Below, in pieces: positions 30,201 through 45,200 of a stretch of DNA of 64,000 nt (position 1 is its first letter; every line of letters begins with the position of its first letter). The stretch is from Antedon bifida. Lineage: Eukaryota; Echinodermata; Crinoidea; Comatulida; Antedonidae. Under the pieces are notes generated by a model. The model did no database searches. It was not told the origin of the DNA and was given only the letters and a program-made list of their open reading frames with translations. Location: contig OY727095.1 of NCBI GenBank assembly GCA_963402885.1, forward strand, positions 31,315,001 through 31,379,000, written 5' to 3'. The translations under genes were made by a program, and so were the position numbers.

Positions 30201-33200
30201 ACATTTGTCATACAATCAAAGCCTACATCATCCTTCCCATTAGGTCTCCTGAGTGACAAAAAAATAACATGTCATGTGTGACATCCATGACATTATTGCA
30301 TGTGGAAGGATGGGTGTCCCTTGTGGGTCTCAAATGGTCAATTTCCGCCCTACTCATTAAATAGTTGCAATGTTCTTTATAAAATAGTTTACGGAGGAAA
30401 TTTATTAAATTTAAATTTTATTTGTAATAGTTTTATGTTGGATGAGCTGGTGAAAGATTTTATAGACGTTATTTCCAAATACAGATATATCAATTTCTAT
30501 GTGAAAGAATATCCTTGTAAAAATGGGAAAATATGTCTAGATTTTTTGAGTGAAGAAGATGACTTCATTGGTGGTGTTTGTCATGTGGTTATACATCTTT
30601 CATGTGGTGTCCATTTGTGGCCTTTTAAATGGTGTATTCTTTCAATACTCAATTATTCAGTATCATTTCTGAACAACCTCTCTTTTAGAATTATTGTCTA
30701 TTTATGTTTTTCAATTGCTCTAAATCCTAGGTTACCGCAATCCTTCTTTCAGGGTTCCTTCTTTCGGTTGTTTAATGTTTGCTTAAATTGATGTTATGAA
30801 TAAATGTTCTGCTGTTGTTGTGGGCGTAGTTGTTGATTTGTCAGGAGTTACAACCTCTGTTGATGATTCTGCATTCTCCACAATATTTCAGATATACATA
30901 ATTATGATCCACCTACAAAATGATCACCGACTGTGAAGATAAAAAACTAAATTTTCATATCCAACTTATTCTTGTAACCCATCTTTTATATATACCAATA
31001 ATGGCGGTTAAAAGGGCATTATAGTCTCACTATGTTTCATAGTCACTATGACTACAAAGGGTACAAGGTAAAGTCAAATAATTGACGAGATAATTTTAGT
31101 TTCTGGTTGAAAATTTAATCTCTGGTTCCAGCTAATTCAAAACCTATTAGATCTGTGAGTAGATGAGGATGAAGTTATGAAATTGGTGAACTTTTGTCTG
31201 ACATGTGGGGTTACCGACGTCACTGAGTGACAGAGAGTTGGTCTGTCGTTTCTAATTGAAACCCGCGTTAATTGCAACATGAGTAGGTGACACTTAGATC
31301 CCTTAATTCTGAGTGATTACCTCCGCTGGGTGAAATCTCAACCCCGTGACACCAGTAGATATAATAATCTGCTGTAAACCTAATGGTAGTTTTATTTAAA
31401 AAGTAAATATATTTTGACATGTAATTAGGTCAATTGGTCAGACTGACCATTTTGCAATTATCTGACCTTGTCAATAGACAGTTTTTAATTGAGTACAAAA
31501 AAAAATTTTGATTTAAGCTATTAATCGATCACTTTATTTCAGAATAAATCTTCCATACAACAAATACAAAATCGCTTTTAATTTTTAAATGAACTATTAA
31601 ATTAAACATTCTTTAAAACTTTTATCTCACTATGTGCCGTTGTGTCATTCGAATTTAAGCTATAGCGCTTTTAATTTTTAAATAAACTATTAAATTAAAC
31701 ATTCTTTAAAACTTATAATTTTCCTTTTATCTGATTTATATGTGCAAAAATCAATGTTCATTGTTCATCCTGTTTCACCAACCGTTTTATAAACACAAAA
31801 CACGTTTTAAATTGCACATTGTCAGCATATGGTATTATGTATCAATTTCTAAATATTAAACTTGTCATTCCTTAATGTAAGTAGGCATATTAGGTCATGT
31901 CAAAGACCGTTCTATTGTCTCCTTCTTTTAGTTGTCTCCATGACACAGATATATTTTAATTTTCCTAGAAAGATTATCAACAATAGCATTGTCTAAAGCT
32001 TGGTCTACTCTATCATGTGACAACATAATTTGATGTGGTCATATATGGACATGATGATGTCATATTACTACCATATGTGGACATATCACTACCATATTTG
32101 GGCACATCACACTTTTTTTGTTAAACTAGTTTAATAGTGATGTAGACAGAGCTTTAGAATTTTGTAGTTTATTTTTCAGACTCAATAGTCGATTTGTAAG
32201 TATATCCTCGTAAACATGAATCATGCAAGAAATATGTGATTTTATGCGGTCATACACTGGACATCTTATTGGTCATCTGCTTCTCCCTGAACAAAAACAA
32301 TCCGGTGAAATTACTCTTCTTAGTTGAGTCATCATACAGTTCAGAAACCCATAGTTAGTGTGAATCTATCCTCAACAGTGTATCATCATTGCAATCGCAT
32401 TATATTAATTACGTGAATCCATTGTGGACAGAAGAAAGACGGATACCCTTTGTGATGACTTGTAAAACATAAGCTTTTTATCCAAGCTCGGCTCCGGGTT
32501 GTTTAAAGGTGAATCTTTACGACACGCAGACCCGCAGGAAGTTTTTCATGTGTCCGTTTAACAATGCATTCACATCTGTTAAACAAACATGTTTACAAAC
32601 ACAAATGTATATCCACATGGGGCACACATTCCAACCCCAAAAATAGAAATTTGTCATAGAAAAAAAAATATGGTCACTTGGAACAATGCATTCACACATG
32701 TTAATCAAACTTATTTACAAAGAGAAACATATATAGGGTGAACATTCCAACCCCGAAAGTTGAAATTTGTCGTACAAAAAAAATCATGGTCACTTGGAAT
32801 ATCTATGCTCGCATCTCATGTGAATTAGTACACTCATACTGTTGATTCACTCACACTGGTTTGTGGTGTAAATTGAGATTGTCTGCGCGGTGTTCCGATA
32901 CCGACCTTCCTCCGAGGAAGTTTACCCTACTTACTTCACTTTGGACCGATTTGTGAAGTAGACTTAACCATACACAGGTTTAAAGTAGCGTCATTAACGT
33001 TAGTACATGAATCCTAATCTGAAGTAACTACGTTGGATTCCAAGTGTTTTGAATTCGCAAAATGAATGAAAGAATTACAAAGCATATTTAGATTTTGATT
33101 AGTTTCAATATTTAACCAGTAGGTTGGTAGTTTGATATATGCTTAGATATATTCCCATAGTCCTGTGTTCAGATGAAAACTTTTCAATAGGTATTGCTTT

Positions 33201-36200
33201 TATTTACAAATGTATGTGTGTTTTGAACATTTAACTAACATATACATTTACAATGTGTATCTAAGCAAAACTTATTTGTGTTGCTTTTTGTTAAGCTCTA
33301 TCCACACTATCAAACTTTATTTGATGTGCCCATATATGGACATGGTAATGTCATATCACTACCACATGTTTGGGAATATCACTCCCATATTTGGGCACAT
33401 CACATATTTTTTGTCAAACTAGTTTGATAGTGTAGACAGCGCTTTAATTATCAAAAAAAGTTATATTTGACAAAATTGAAAACTAAATAACTTAAAATTT
33501 TGTAACAGTAATTTCTTCAAAAATTTACTATTTGTACCATCCCATGCATACTCATATAAGTAAATTGATATTGAGTTTTTTAACATAAAAACTAATCGCT
33601 ATCCGTGGCTCATAAACAGTCACAAATTATTGAGTTAAAACACTTGGCCGTAACAAGTTTCTCTCATTGTTTGTATCCCCGGGGGTAATCAACACAAGGT
33701 GTGCGCTTTAGCCATGTAATGCGTTTATCCTTGAACATTTAAAAATTATTAAACGTAATATTTTGATAATATACACTGGGGGAATGTCATTGAAAGGTTA
33801 GTGGGGGTAAATGTTTCATTCAACTGTTGAATCATTTTGGCCTTGTTTATTATTGTTGTTAAAATCATGTTTAGTCAAATAAAAATAAATGTATGCGATA
33901 TAAAATAACAGAAACGTAATTTGATACATTTATTTATGTTTTATTATTCTTTCCCGAAAAATTTTAAAACATAGGGTCTGTTTAGGCTTAGTTATTTATT
34001 AGTTTTGTGGTACACCAGTCAATTTTTGTTGTTCTTTAATAAGGTGACCAGCAGTTCGCTCCACTAGAAGGTCAAACTAATGAGTAATATTATTTAAGCA
34101 AACTTCATTATTTTCTAGAATCTAGAATATTCAATTTATATTTATTTAGGCTATACGCTAAATTTCAGAAATTTAAATTAAGTAATAATTATTTCATATC
34201 TAGAAAATAGTAATGATGGATTTATAAAACAAATATATACAGTAAATAGAAATAATTTTGGTGAATTAAAAAAAAAAATATTTACAGGAAATAAATTGTG
34301 TAAATACTGTATTAAAGTTACATTTCCAATGTGTGCTGGTGGCAGGTCCTTGACCCGGCGTCCCGTCCAAGGAAATGCGCATTTCACATTCGGACAGCTG
34401 AGTTACACATCATCTAACCCTAATTGGGTGTGGCTATTAGCGTACAGACATCGACGTAAAACTAATTAATAAATTTCACATGAATCCATGTTTCTTATGA
34501 ATTGTTTCCTTTCTGATTTCTTGCAGACATTTAGCTCGCAACCCCTTCATCTGTGACTGCAATTTGAAATGGTTGGCCGAGTATCTTCAGGCGAATCCGA
34601 TTGAGACAACGCAGGCTCGCTGCGAGTCACCAAGGAGGATGCAGAGAAAACGCCTCATGACTATGAAGCCAATTAAATACAAGTGCAAGGGTAAGGCTGA
34701 GGATTATTCAAATAATGATAAACATATGTCACTTTTTCCACCTCATATTCATTGCACTTATTTGTTGGTTACACTGTACAAATACTATTTACTTTATAGT
34801 TCATATTGTGAGAATAAATTCCTACTGTCAGCGGGCTAACAGCTATGATTGCTCACTGGCTAAACCCAGAGCTTAATAAGCCCTATCCCGAGCATTGGAG
34901 GGCCTCTTAGGAGTGCTAAACCAGGGACCTTTTCCTCCTGCATTATGCCTCTGCACACTGTATGAATTGGAAAAACTAAACAACCTTTTATTATTATTAT
35001 TAATAAGTAATTTTGAGATGTGCTCTTTAAAAACTGTACCATTTGTCATGTTGCACACACATTGCTACAAAGCATCATTATCAAAATTAGAATCATAATC
35101 ATCGCCATCATTCTTCCCCACTTCCTCCTCATCATCATTATCAAAGTCATTGCCATCATAATAACCCATATCTTCCTTCTTAAGCATTCTTTCTTGTTAA
35201 ACAGTGTGATTTTTTTTTTTGTCACAGGTTCAGAATTTCATAGAACTTCCAAAGCTGGAGAGTGTTTCATTGACAGAGATTGTCCTGCTTTCTGTATTTG
35301 TGAAGGAACAGTAATTGATTGTTCACATGCAGGATTGAGAGAATTACCAGAAGGCTTACCTGTGTTCACAACTGAATTGTACGTGCTATTTAATATTAAG
35401 ATGCTTTCCTACTTATACCATAGTCCTGTGTTCAAATTCTCCAGTATTTTTTGTCATAACAAATATTCCTTTCTTCAAGTTTGTTCTGTAAACAGGGTTG
35501 TCACCTTCAAGAAGATTAGTGAATAAAAACACTTATGGCTGTCCTTATAAGTAACATCCTAACTATTATTTTATGTATAAATAAATAATATTTCTTGTTT
35601 TTCAGAAAATTAAACAATAATGAAATTCCAAGAATATCAGCTAATGGTTATTTCAACAAGCTTCCAAATCTTCAGTCTCTGTAAGTGTAGTCTTCTATCC
35701 GGTTGCATACATTAAAATACATGTATATTGAATTTAAATTTAAAGTTTGTAAAGTTGTAATAAGTCTCTCTGACAGAATTATTTGGTAATCGGATTTTCT
35801 TCTGCTTGCCTCAATCTTGTAATTTTCTGGCAACAAAGAAAGCAACCCATTTGCAATGGAGAGTTTCAGAAGATGAAATTAATTTGTCCCATGTTCTTTA
35901 TTAAGTATATATATGTATATGAGTAAGAGATAACTAGATCATTTGGTTACAGTACTCAATACCATAAAATTAAAAATTGATTATTTTTTTCATATGCTAG
36001 CATACATGATATGTATGTATTATTGTATAGCAACTCATCCTATTTGACAGTACTCAATTGACATTTTGACAAGTTTTGTGTTATATTTTGTATTTCTTTC
36101 AGTGATTTAAGAACCAACAGAATATCCATCATAGAAAAGGGGGCTTTTACAGGTGCATCTAAGTTACTAAGTTTGTAAGTATGTTTTGTGATAAAACTAA

Positions 36201-39200
36201 ACTGCATGATTAAATCAAAAAGTGGCTTCTTCTGTAGATTATTAACTAGATTATTTTAGTATAGTTATTACTAATTAGTTATGTTAATTAGCACTGTTAG
36301 AAAACCAATAATTGTATCAGTTTTAGATTTACTTATGTTTTGATTTTTTCTTTAAAAATAAATGACTACAATTTAGATGTAGAATGATCTTTATATGTAG
36401 AATTTACTTTTAACAATTACAGATTTTAGACTAGTAGATTATTTCAATCTAAATGCTAATGCCTTTTAAAAATTTGAAACAGTTCAAAGCATTAGAGAGT
36501 CAATTTAAATAAACTATTGCCCTATTAAAATGATTAACAAAATGCATGAAACGAATGCATAATTGAAGGGCTGTTGTAGTTTTGCATTCGTAGTATTTTC
36601 TTTTTGCTGTTTTCGTTTTCCTTTTGAGTATTTGTTTGTTTTCACTTGGTGAAGGTACCTTACAAATAACAAGTTGAGCAAACTGGTCCAAGATGCTTTC
36701 ATCGGGCTAAGTTCTGTGAAAGTACTGTAAGTATCTGGCAACCAATGATGGATCTCCTCACTTGCATATCATCTGCATATCATTTGCATAATTCTTTTCT
36801 GTTTTGTATATTACTGTATTCTCTTCTCTGGTTTCAGAATCTGTCTAATATCTGAATATCATTTTCAAAGTCATGTAACCAATCTGATCACTGTTAATAT
36901 TTTTTTGTCTTTGGTTTCAGTATATTAACATTATTTGCATATCATTTACATATCAGATGTTTCACACTTATATACTATCTACTATTATAATGTAACTATA
37001 TTATTTGAAATACCACTGTTTTTTCATTCTTTATATTATATTCTTCTGCTTTCAAATCTCCCTTTCTTGGTTTTAATACTCTCCTCATCTTTCGGTCAGG
37101 TCATTGCACTTCATTTGCATATCATTTACATACCAGATGTTTCATACTTATATACTATCTACTATTATAACGTAACTGTATTATCTAAATAACCACATGA
37201 TGTTTTTTTCATTCTTTATATTATATTCTTCTGCTTTCAAATCTCACTTTCTTAATTTCAATTACTCTCCTCATCTTTTGGTCAGATCATTGCTCTTTAT
37301 TTGCATATCATTTACATAATCTAAGTACTTTTCTCTTCATTTATAACTACAGTATAATTTTTTCTGCTTGTATACACTTATTTCAATTGACGTATCAGTT
37401 GAATAACATATTTATATGAATATTAATGTGTTTTTATGTTTCAAATAAACATACACGTTTGTTTAAGTGGCACAAATAGTATATTCAAATCCACACACAT
37501 TAAATAGATTACTATAAAATATAAATTATTCAAAAAAGAAAATTAAAAATATTTTTTTTTTTATTACAATTTTGACTATCATTAATTTATTATGATTCAT
37601 AATTTCATATTTACTGTGTTAAATCGTTTCTAGCTGATTGTTTTATTTGAAGCTTAATAATTGAATTTTAATCATACTCTAATTGATTTTATATTTATGA
37701 TGGTAATAAAGTTGGTAAGCATGCATATCCCATGCGATTTTTTTATTCACACGCTGGGGCAATATCAAAGGGGAAGACACGTATACAGTACACACTAGGG
37801 AAATACTTATGTCTATGACTCAACAACTTAATGAGCTTGCATTGGTTGGTTGTAGTCTTCTTGATAATGTGTTAAACAAATTTTAGTTTTGGATTCCATC
37901 AACAACAAAATGTTATTGACTACACGGAAGCATGAGTTTATTACAGGCACTCGGTTTTAGAATTTAATTACGGATTTGGTAGATTTCTGTGTTTTATCAA
38001 TTTCTGTGTCGTATCAATCTGTTGTCCTTGTCATTTAATGATTACACCCTATAAAACATGTCCCGTATACTTCCGTAGAAGAACTATTTATCGTTTGCTT
38101 CCGTATAAATGTTTTTAACATTTCAATATGTTACCCATAACATGCTGAATTTGTCATCCACCTTTTCCATTTCGACAATTCGAACATTTCTCACTCCTAT
38201 GTTAAGGAAACCTGCTAATCTCAATATGAACATTTGTAATGAAACACAGAAGATTTGATTAAGATTGGACTAAATCACATCTAAATACACCAGTCCCCAA
38301 GGCTTAGGATCTGTAATGAATTCACAAAATGATCACGTTTTGTCATATATGCACATCCGTTCTGTACCACATTATTAAATCAAGGATGATAGTTTAGGTG
38401 GTAAATTTCAATGATGAATTTAAACTGTAGCCTGCAGGAGAATTTATCTTTTAATGGATTTTGTATTTTAAGTAATGGATTTATCGAAAAAGTGAAATAA
38501 TTGCCATGATCCTCCCTTTTTTATAATTTTCAGTAGCTTATCTAATTTCAACTGTCACATTTAGTATCTTTCTCCGAGTTGCACTTAATAAATGTTGTAT
38601 CTGTGGTTGTTTATACTTTAAAAGTCAACAACTTCTATAATAAAACAAGTTTTATTCTTTAAAATTTCTCATTTTTTATTTCTACATCTATTTGTAATTA
38701 AAAATTTGCATAAGTGATTTTAACACTTTTTAAAAAACAAATATAAAAATAATATACTAACTACATAATCAAATTATGAAACATTTTAACAAACTAACAT
38801 GTATTTGTTGTTTTTCTTCTTTCTTTAAAAATTGAAATGCACATAATTTTGTTTGTACTTGCATGGTCTTATCCTAGGTCTATATATTTTTTATGTGCCT
38901 AGTTCAAAACCAACTTTTGCTGGTCTTGACTGGTTGACAAGGTGAAATGCTAGCTCACAGCACCATTTTGCAAATGACGTGATAAGCTTTTGTGTTTTTC
39001 AAGACCCATTTATTGCATATTCAATATTATAGTTTACTTTTATTTATCAGAGTACCTCTTTAATAGAGGTGTCTCTGTATATAGTAATACTTGGGATTGT
39101 ATGACCATATATGGCCTTTGTATGATGTCATCTTAACCAAATAAGGTCATAAACTCTGTGAAAGTTAAAGTTATGATTACTTAACTTATAGAGCTTAAAG

Positions 39201-42200
39201 TGAATCTTTCAAACCCCTGGTGGTATAATATTATTACAAATATATCACCAGGAATATATACATCATTTTAACATTTTATTTTTGTTACTTCTTATGATTA
39301 CTTTGATAAATAAATAAGTAAACTTTTCTTATAGAATATTGAGAAATAATCGATTATCATGCATAACCAACGAGACGTTTGCTGGTCTTCGATCTGTCCA
39401 ATTATTGTAAGTAAAATGTGTAGCAATAAACTCTATAATTCTAAATTATATATATATAACCATGTAAGCCCCATAGTCTAATTGTTAGGACATCTGCATA
39501 TTAAGCAGAAGGTTCCAATCTTGGTTGGGGTGACTTTTTCCCATTCTGACAGATTTCCTCATCTTTATCGTTTCAAATTAATTAATTAAATTTCAGTATA
39601 TCACCGGGCGTTTTAGAATTTATTCTGTGCCTGTGATGTTTATATATATACTAATATAAATCCAAAGGCAAATTACTGAAAAAATGACAATGCTGTGGGT
39701 ATCAGTGGCTGGATCTCAATGGAGATACAAAAAAAAAAGCGAAAAGCTAAATCAAAACGATAAGTAAAACAGCCAGAAAAGTTAGCAGAGCTTTCGGGCA
39801 ACACTAGCCCTTCTAATATATATATAAGAAGTGATATAATTGATGGATTTTTTTTTTCTACCTAAATTGTTGATTCCGGTTGTTTACTTACTTACTATCC
39901 ATGACTCACTGTTAGTACTTTAACAGATCTTAGATCGCTTGATAAGGTCTCCATCGAGATAAAGATTAGATTTTGAAAGCTTTTTTGATTGATAGTTATA
40001 TTCTTAAATGTCATCTTAACTGTTATTTTCATCTTTGTTTCTTTAGATCTCTGTATGAAAACCAAATTTCAAGCGTCATGCCAGGAGCCTTTGATATAAG
40101 TCCATCTTTAACAACTTTGTAAGTCAGCTCTTTTTATTGGCTAATTGCCCTCTCAGTAAATATAACAAAACAAACTTATTTATTATTTATTTATTAAAGA
40201 ACAAATTTGCTTATTATGATATGCCACTGAAAACCAAACTATATTTAATGTAGAATATGCAAACAATTGATAACTAATAATGCATAATTAATTTCATTTG
40301 TTACAAATTATTCTAGAAATCTTCTCAACAATCCGTTTATTTGCAACTGTCACCTGAAGTGGTTATCAGCATGGCTGCATGCACGTCAACTTGTCACAGG
40401 CACCCCACGCTGTATGCAGCCGCCGACACTTCAAAATCTGCCACTTGAAGATCTCTCGGAAGAAGCCTTTACATGCGATGGTAAAATAGTCCTTTCATAT
40501 AACATGCTAATAACTTTAAACAGTAGAACCACTTTGCGGTACCCCTATAAAGATACTTTTACGAACGAAGGGCAATGTATGATTTTATACTAGGGCCACC
40601 CCCTATTCAGGAGACACCTCTATAAGGGAACACTTTCCTGAGAATGAACAAGTGACAATATATGTTAACACTACAGCCAACTCCTATTCAGGGGACACTT
40701 TCCTGAGAAACAAAAAAGTGACAATATATACTTTAACACTACAGCAACGCCTATTCAGGGGACACTCCTATTAAGCGTACACCTCTATTAAGGGGACACT
40801 CTCCTGAGAATGAACAAGTGACAACATATATTTTAACACTACAGCCAACTCCTATTCAGTGAACACCCCTATTAAGGGGACATTTTGTTGGGTTCTGAAG
40901 CTGGCCTATTAATAGTAACTTAACAAGGGTTCTGTTATTTTATAATGGTGTGGTTAGTCTCTCTTTTCAAAAGGCCAATGAAGAGAACAATATACTGTAA
41001 GTGCAAGAAGGAAGACATTTAAAACATATCACTCAGCCTGTACAAAAAGAAATAATTCATGTATAAAACACATCAAACATTTTGACAATGTTTATACAAA
41101 TGCAGACCTCTAAATAAGCATGTTTAATTGTTTATTACAGTGAATGACGACAACACATGTCAACCAGACGTCATGTGTCCTAAGGGTTGCGCCTGCAGTG
41201 GCACCGTCATAAGATGCAGCCGTAAACAGCTCAGAACACCACCTATCAATATCCCGTTATCTGCTACAGAGTTGTGAGTGATTTAGACATTTTTTCCTTT
41301 AAAAAATAGTGATAACTAATTAACTTCAAAGATCAAGTTGTAATGGATATAACTTTAGAAAAGAAATCTTTATTTGAAATTGATTTTTTTTAAGGTACCT
41401 GGATAATAACATGCTGACTTCTATACCACATGGGCTGTCAAAACTTAAAAAGCTTACAACACTGTAAGTATACCACTACTGGTGTCTATCTCATGATTTG
41501 TTATATGATGATACTGTACAATATAAATGTAGGATAATGCCATAGAATATTTTTCTTGTATATAATTTTTATATAAATTATGGCCTTCAATATGTTTTTT
41601 TATTTAAAAAAAAACTATTAATTATTGAATGACACTAAACAGTGCTAGATAGATAATATAAGCCCCAATGTCAATTATATTTTAGCAATGAAAGCAGTTT
41701 GGAATTAAATCCAAATTATAAACAATGATTTTGACACTGAAAATTGGTGTGTGTCATAAGTAAAAGGGATTGTGTTTAATTTGGTATGAAAAGGAAGATT
41801 TTTAATACATGTCTGGTGAATGGAAGGCATATCCGCAGGGAGAGGACCCATTATTTATAACAAATACCCATACCGTCACCCTTTAAATCAACTTCTGCAT
41901 ACACCCGCTCTTTCCTCACCCCCATGGTAATTTTGTTATACATAATGGGTGTACAGCAGTTAGATAAACTTTTCATTGAGTTATGTAGTCTTATTGAGGG
42001 CAGTATTTATGATTGAACTTATTTTCTAGGGACTTGAGTAACAACTTCATTACATATATCCCAGAAAATGCTTTTGCCAACATGACCAGTCTCTCAACAA
42101 TGTAAGTTACATTTTTTTTCTTCCTGGTATAAGTAATTTAGAAATATTTTTAAGCATAAATACTTTTAAGCATAAATTCATTTATATTATTTCAGAATTT

Positions 42201-45200
42201 TAAGTTTCAACAAAGTTAGCTGCGTTCCTAAGGGTGCTTTTAATGGACTGACTACACTAAGACTTTTGTAAGTAAAATTCTCAAACCTTTGTTACTCTGG
42301 CAATCTCTAAAATTCCTCTATTTAAATGAAAGTACCACTTTATTATCACTGATTTTTATTTTAGTCACAAACATTGCTGAAACCTAATAAAATATATGTT
42401 CAAAATAGTTTTTTTTGTTGGGATGATGTGTACAATATTTAAATCTCATTAATAGGGAAATTTACTTTATTCCGGTTCTAAAGTATTTAAGGTCAAAAGA
42501 CAATGATATGATATAAAATGACATTAAATGTGAAATGCAATTGTCACAAGAGAGGTGAAAGAGGAAATCGTAAATTGAATATAAACTTACATTATACATA
42601 TCATTTCATATTAGCAATGCTCAGTTGCTAGTTTTTTAATAATTTGTTTTTAACTATTGTATTGCGGTATACTTATAATAATCCCATCCCATAGTATTGC
42701 AGACATTCCAGTCACCTTTTTTTGCTTACATGCATAATAATATATACATTTTCAATTTCCAGATCGCTTCATGGCAATGAAATTTCACACATCCCAGACG
42801 GTGCGTTCAAAGATATGACATCGCTTACTCATCTGTAAGTACACAAATTGCAGAGTAAAGTACTCGATTGAATTGTTATATAATTGTCATTGAAAAATAT
42901 TAGGAAAAAAAGAAACATATTATAATGGATCTTGGAAAATTTGTTTTTATAGAGCACTTAGTTCTAATCCACTGTACTGTGACTGTAAATTGAGATGGTT
43001 ATCAGAATGGGTTAAAAACAGTTACCGTGAGCCAGGAACAGCTAGATGCGACGGTCCATATGACCTCAAATACAAGCCAATACTAACAGCACCCTCTAGG
43101 AAGTTTATTTGTTTCGGTAAGTGAAGGAAATATATAACAATGTAGAAATGCTGAATGTGTAGCAATCAAATGCAAGCTTGGTTAGACTTGATTCTATCCT
43201 CGGGTTAAACTCGTACTATTAGACCAACTACCCTACTTTATACTTTATGGTATTCAGTATATTTCATGTTAGGTTGATCAAAATTAATATACTGTGCCAT
43301 ATATGACAAAGTATAACATCATACTCTAGTATAATCCCACCCCCAAATTTAGAATAAATTACGACATAACTTTGGTTAATCCACTGTTAATGCATAACCC
43401 AGTATAATCCCACCTCCTAATTTTCGGCAATATTCGTACATATGGCCCAGGCGCTATACTCAGGTCTATTGACATTGTTCGCTAACAAAATTATTAATAA
43501 TGAATAAAAATGGTAACACAGTACATGTACTAATAAAAATGAATCGCATTGATTAGAATTTAGATTATTGATTATGAAAAATATTTTGTCTAACAGAAGG
43601 CCAAGAAGGAAGCGGTGAAGATAAGTGTAACCCATGTTTATCTGACCCTTGTGAGAATGATGGGATGTGCGTTAGCGACGCCATAGGGCAGTATACATGT
43701 CAGTGTGCCTCTGGGTTCGAAGGACGTAACTGTGAAGCCGAAATTAATGAATGCGCATCTTTACCATGTCACAATATGGGAACTTGTGTCGACCAGAAAG
43801 CTGGATTCAGGTTTGTTTTGATATTTTAGACAAAATACTTAAGTAAAAGAGACAGATAAAAACTAAAGCTTTGTCTACATTTTCAAACTAGTTTGACAAA
43901 AAAAAAATGCTGTGCCCAAATATGGTAGTGATATGCTTAAATATGGTAGCGAAATGACATCATCAAGTCAATATGTATGTTTTTGTCACATAAAGTTTGA
44001 TAGTGTAGACAGAGCTTAAGAACATAACGAAAATGTATTTATCAACCATCTAATATGTCTTCTTTTATTATGTAGTTGTGAGTGCTCAACAGGTTTTGGT
44101 GGCATGACTTGTGAACTCATCATGGATTGTCGAAATCATCGCTGCCAGAATAACGCATCATGCTCGATTGACGAGATAAGCGGCTACACTTGTAATTGTC
44201 AACATGGATACAAAGGTTTGTTATAGAATTGTTAGTGAATCAAGTGGAAAACTAAAGTCAATTTTAACCAGATCCAGTTTCTGTACCGTTTAGTGAATGA
44301 ATATTTCCAGTATAGGACACTACAGTAAATAATTGCAGATTATATATCAGTACCCCTTGCTGAACAGACTTATTGTCAATTAGCAGCAACAAACAAAGAA
44401 TAACTACTCACCCCCAGATCTGCCTAGGCAGCCTACCTGAATAGCAACACTAAAAATTTATGATAATATTTAATAAAATGTATTTTTATATTAATTTTAA
44501 TTTTGTTTTCACAGGTGATTTCTGTGAATTGGACATTGATTTGTGTGAAGCTGGTATAAATCCATGTAGAAATAATGGAATATGTCAAGACCTAGGCTCA
44601 TTTTACAGGTATTTAAGTTATTAATATAACTGATTTAAAACAATGAACTTGCATTCGAACAATTAAGATAAGCATTAATATAAGCCTCTTTTATTGTAAC
44701 ATATGAAATGTTTAGTGGTTTAATTAATTTAAAATATTGGCATTTTTTATAGGTGCATATGTCCAGCTGGTTTCAGAGGCCAAAACTGTACTGATACCTA
44801 CCGGGATTGTCGATCTCGTCCTTGCGTTAACGGTGGCGACTGTCTAGAGGTTGGTATGCAGTACATGTGTCGTTGTCCTGTTGGTTTTGAAGGTGAATAT
44901 TGTGAAATACCGCCAATCATCTACGCAAGTACCAGTCCGTGCGAAGTCCATGAATGTCAAAACAACGCCCAATGTGTGTACACAAGTGCAACAGCCTCTA
45001 CCAGTTGTAGTTGTTTACCGGGCTTCCGTGGCGAGAAATGCGAAATCATTACAAGCATGAAATTCCAGTACCGTGGCGCATACTTGCAATTTACAGACAT
45101 TGACACGAGTGAAACGCTCAACATCCAAGCAGTTTTTGCAACAATGCAGGAATACGGAGTGATACTATACCACGGGAAAATTGAACATATCGCGGTTGAG

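Larger units (their letters stand above)
26639..34526 (+). other. 7.9 kb slit intron inside D2
   Basis: Holds MITE-like copies E (28340-28504), F (31994-32156) and G (33291-33447), a 48 bp direct duplication (31573-31620 and 31666-31712) and a roughly 120 bp tandem pair (32567-32800). A GC-richer patch at 34320-34450 is unidentified. Open frames at 26986-27315 and 30300-30791 have no family resemblance or splice context and are not called as genes. Confidence 0.7.

Noticed and set aside
30300-30791. 163-codon plus-strand open frame in slit intron
   Set aside because: Composition is that of AT-rich intron (many Leu, Phe, Ile, Asn), no motif or signal recognised, no splice context, and it lies within a transcribed intron. 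A long chance frame is the simpler reading.
34860-35098. Overlapping open frames on both strands
   Set aside because: Repeat-like intron sequence between the D2 C-cap and D3 N-cap; frames on both strands without motif.
36500-36741. Minus-strand frames opposite a slit LRR exon
   Set aside because: Antisense shadows of the D3 repeat exon and its intron.
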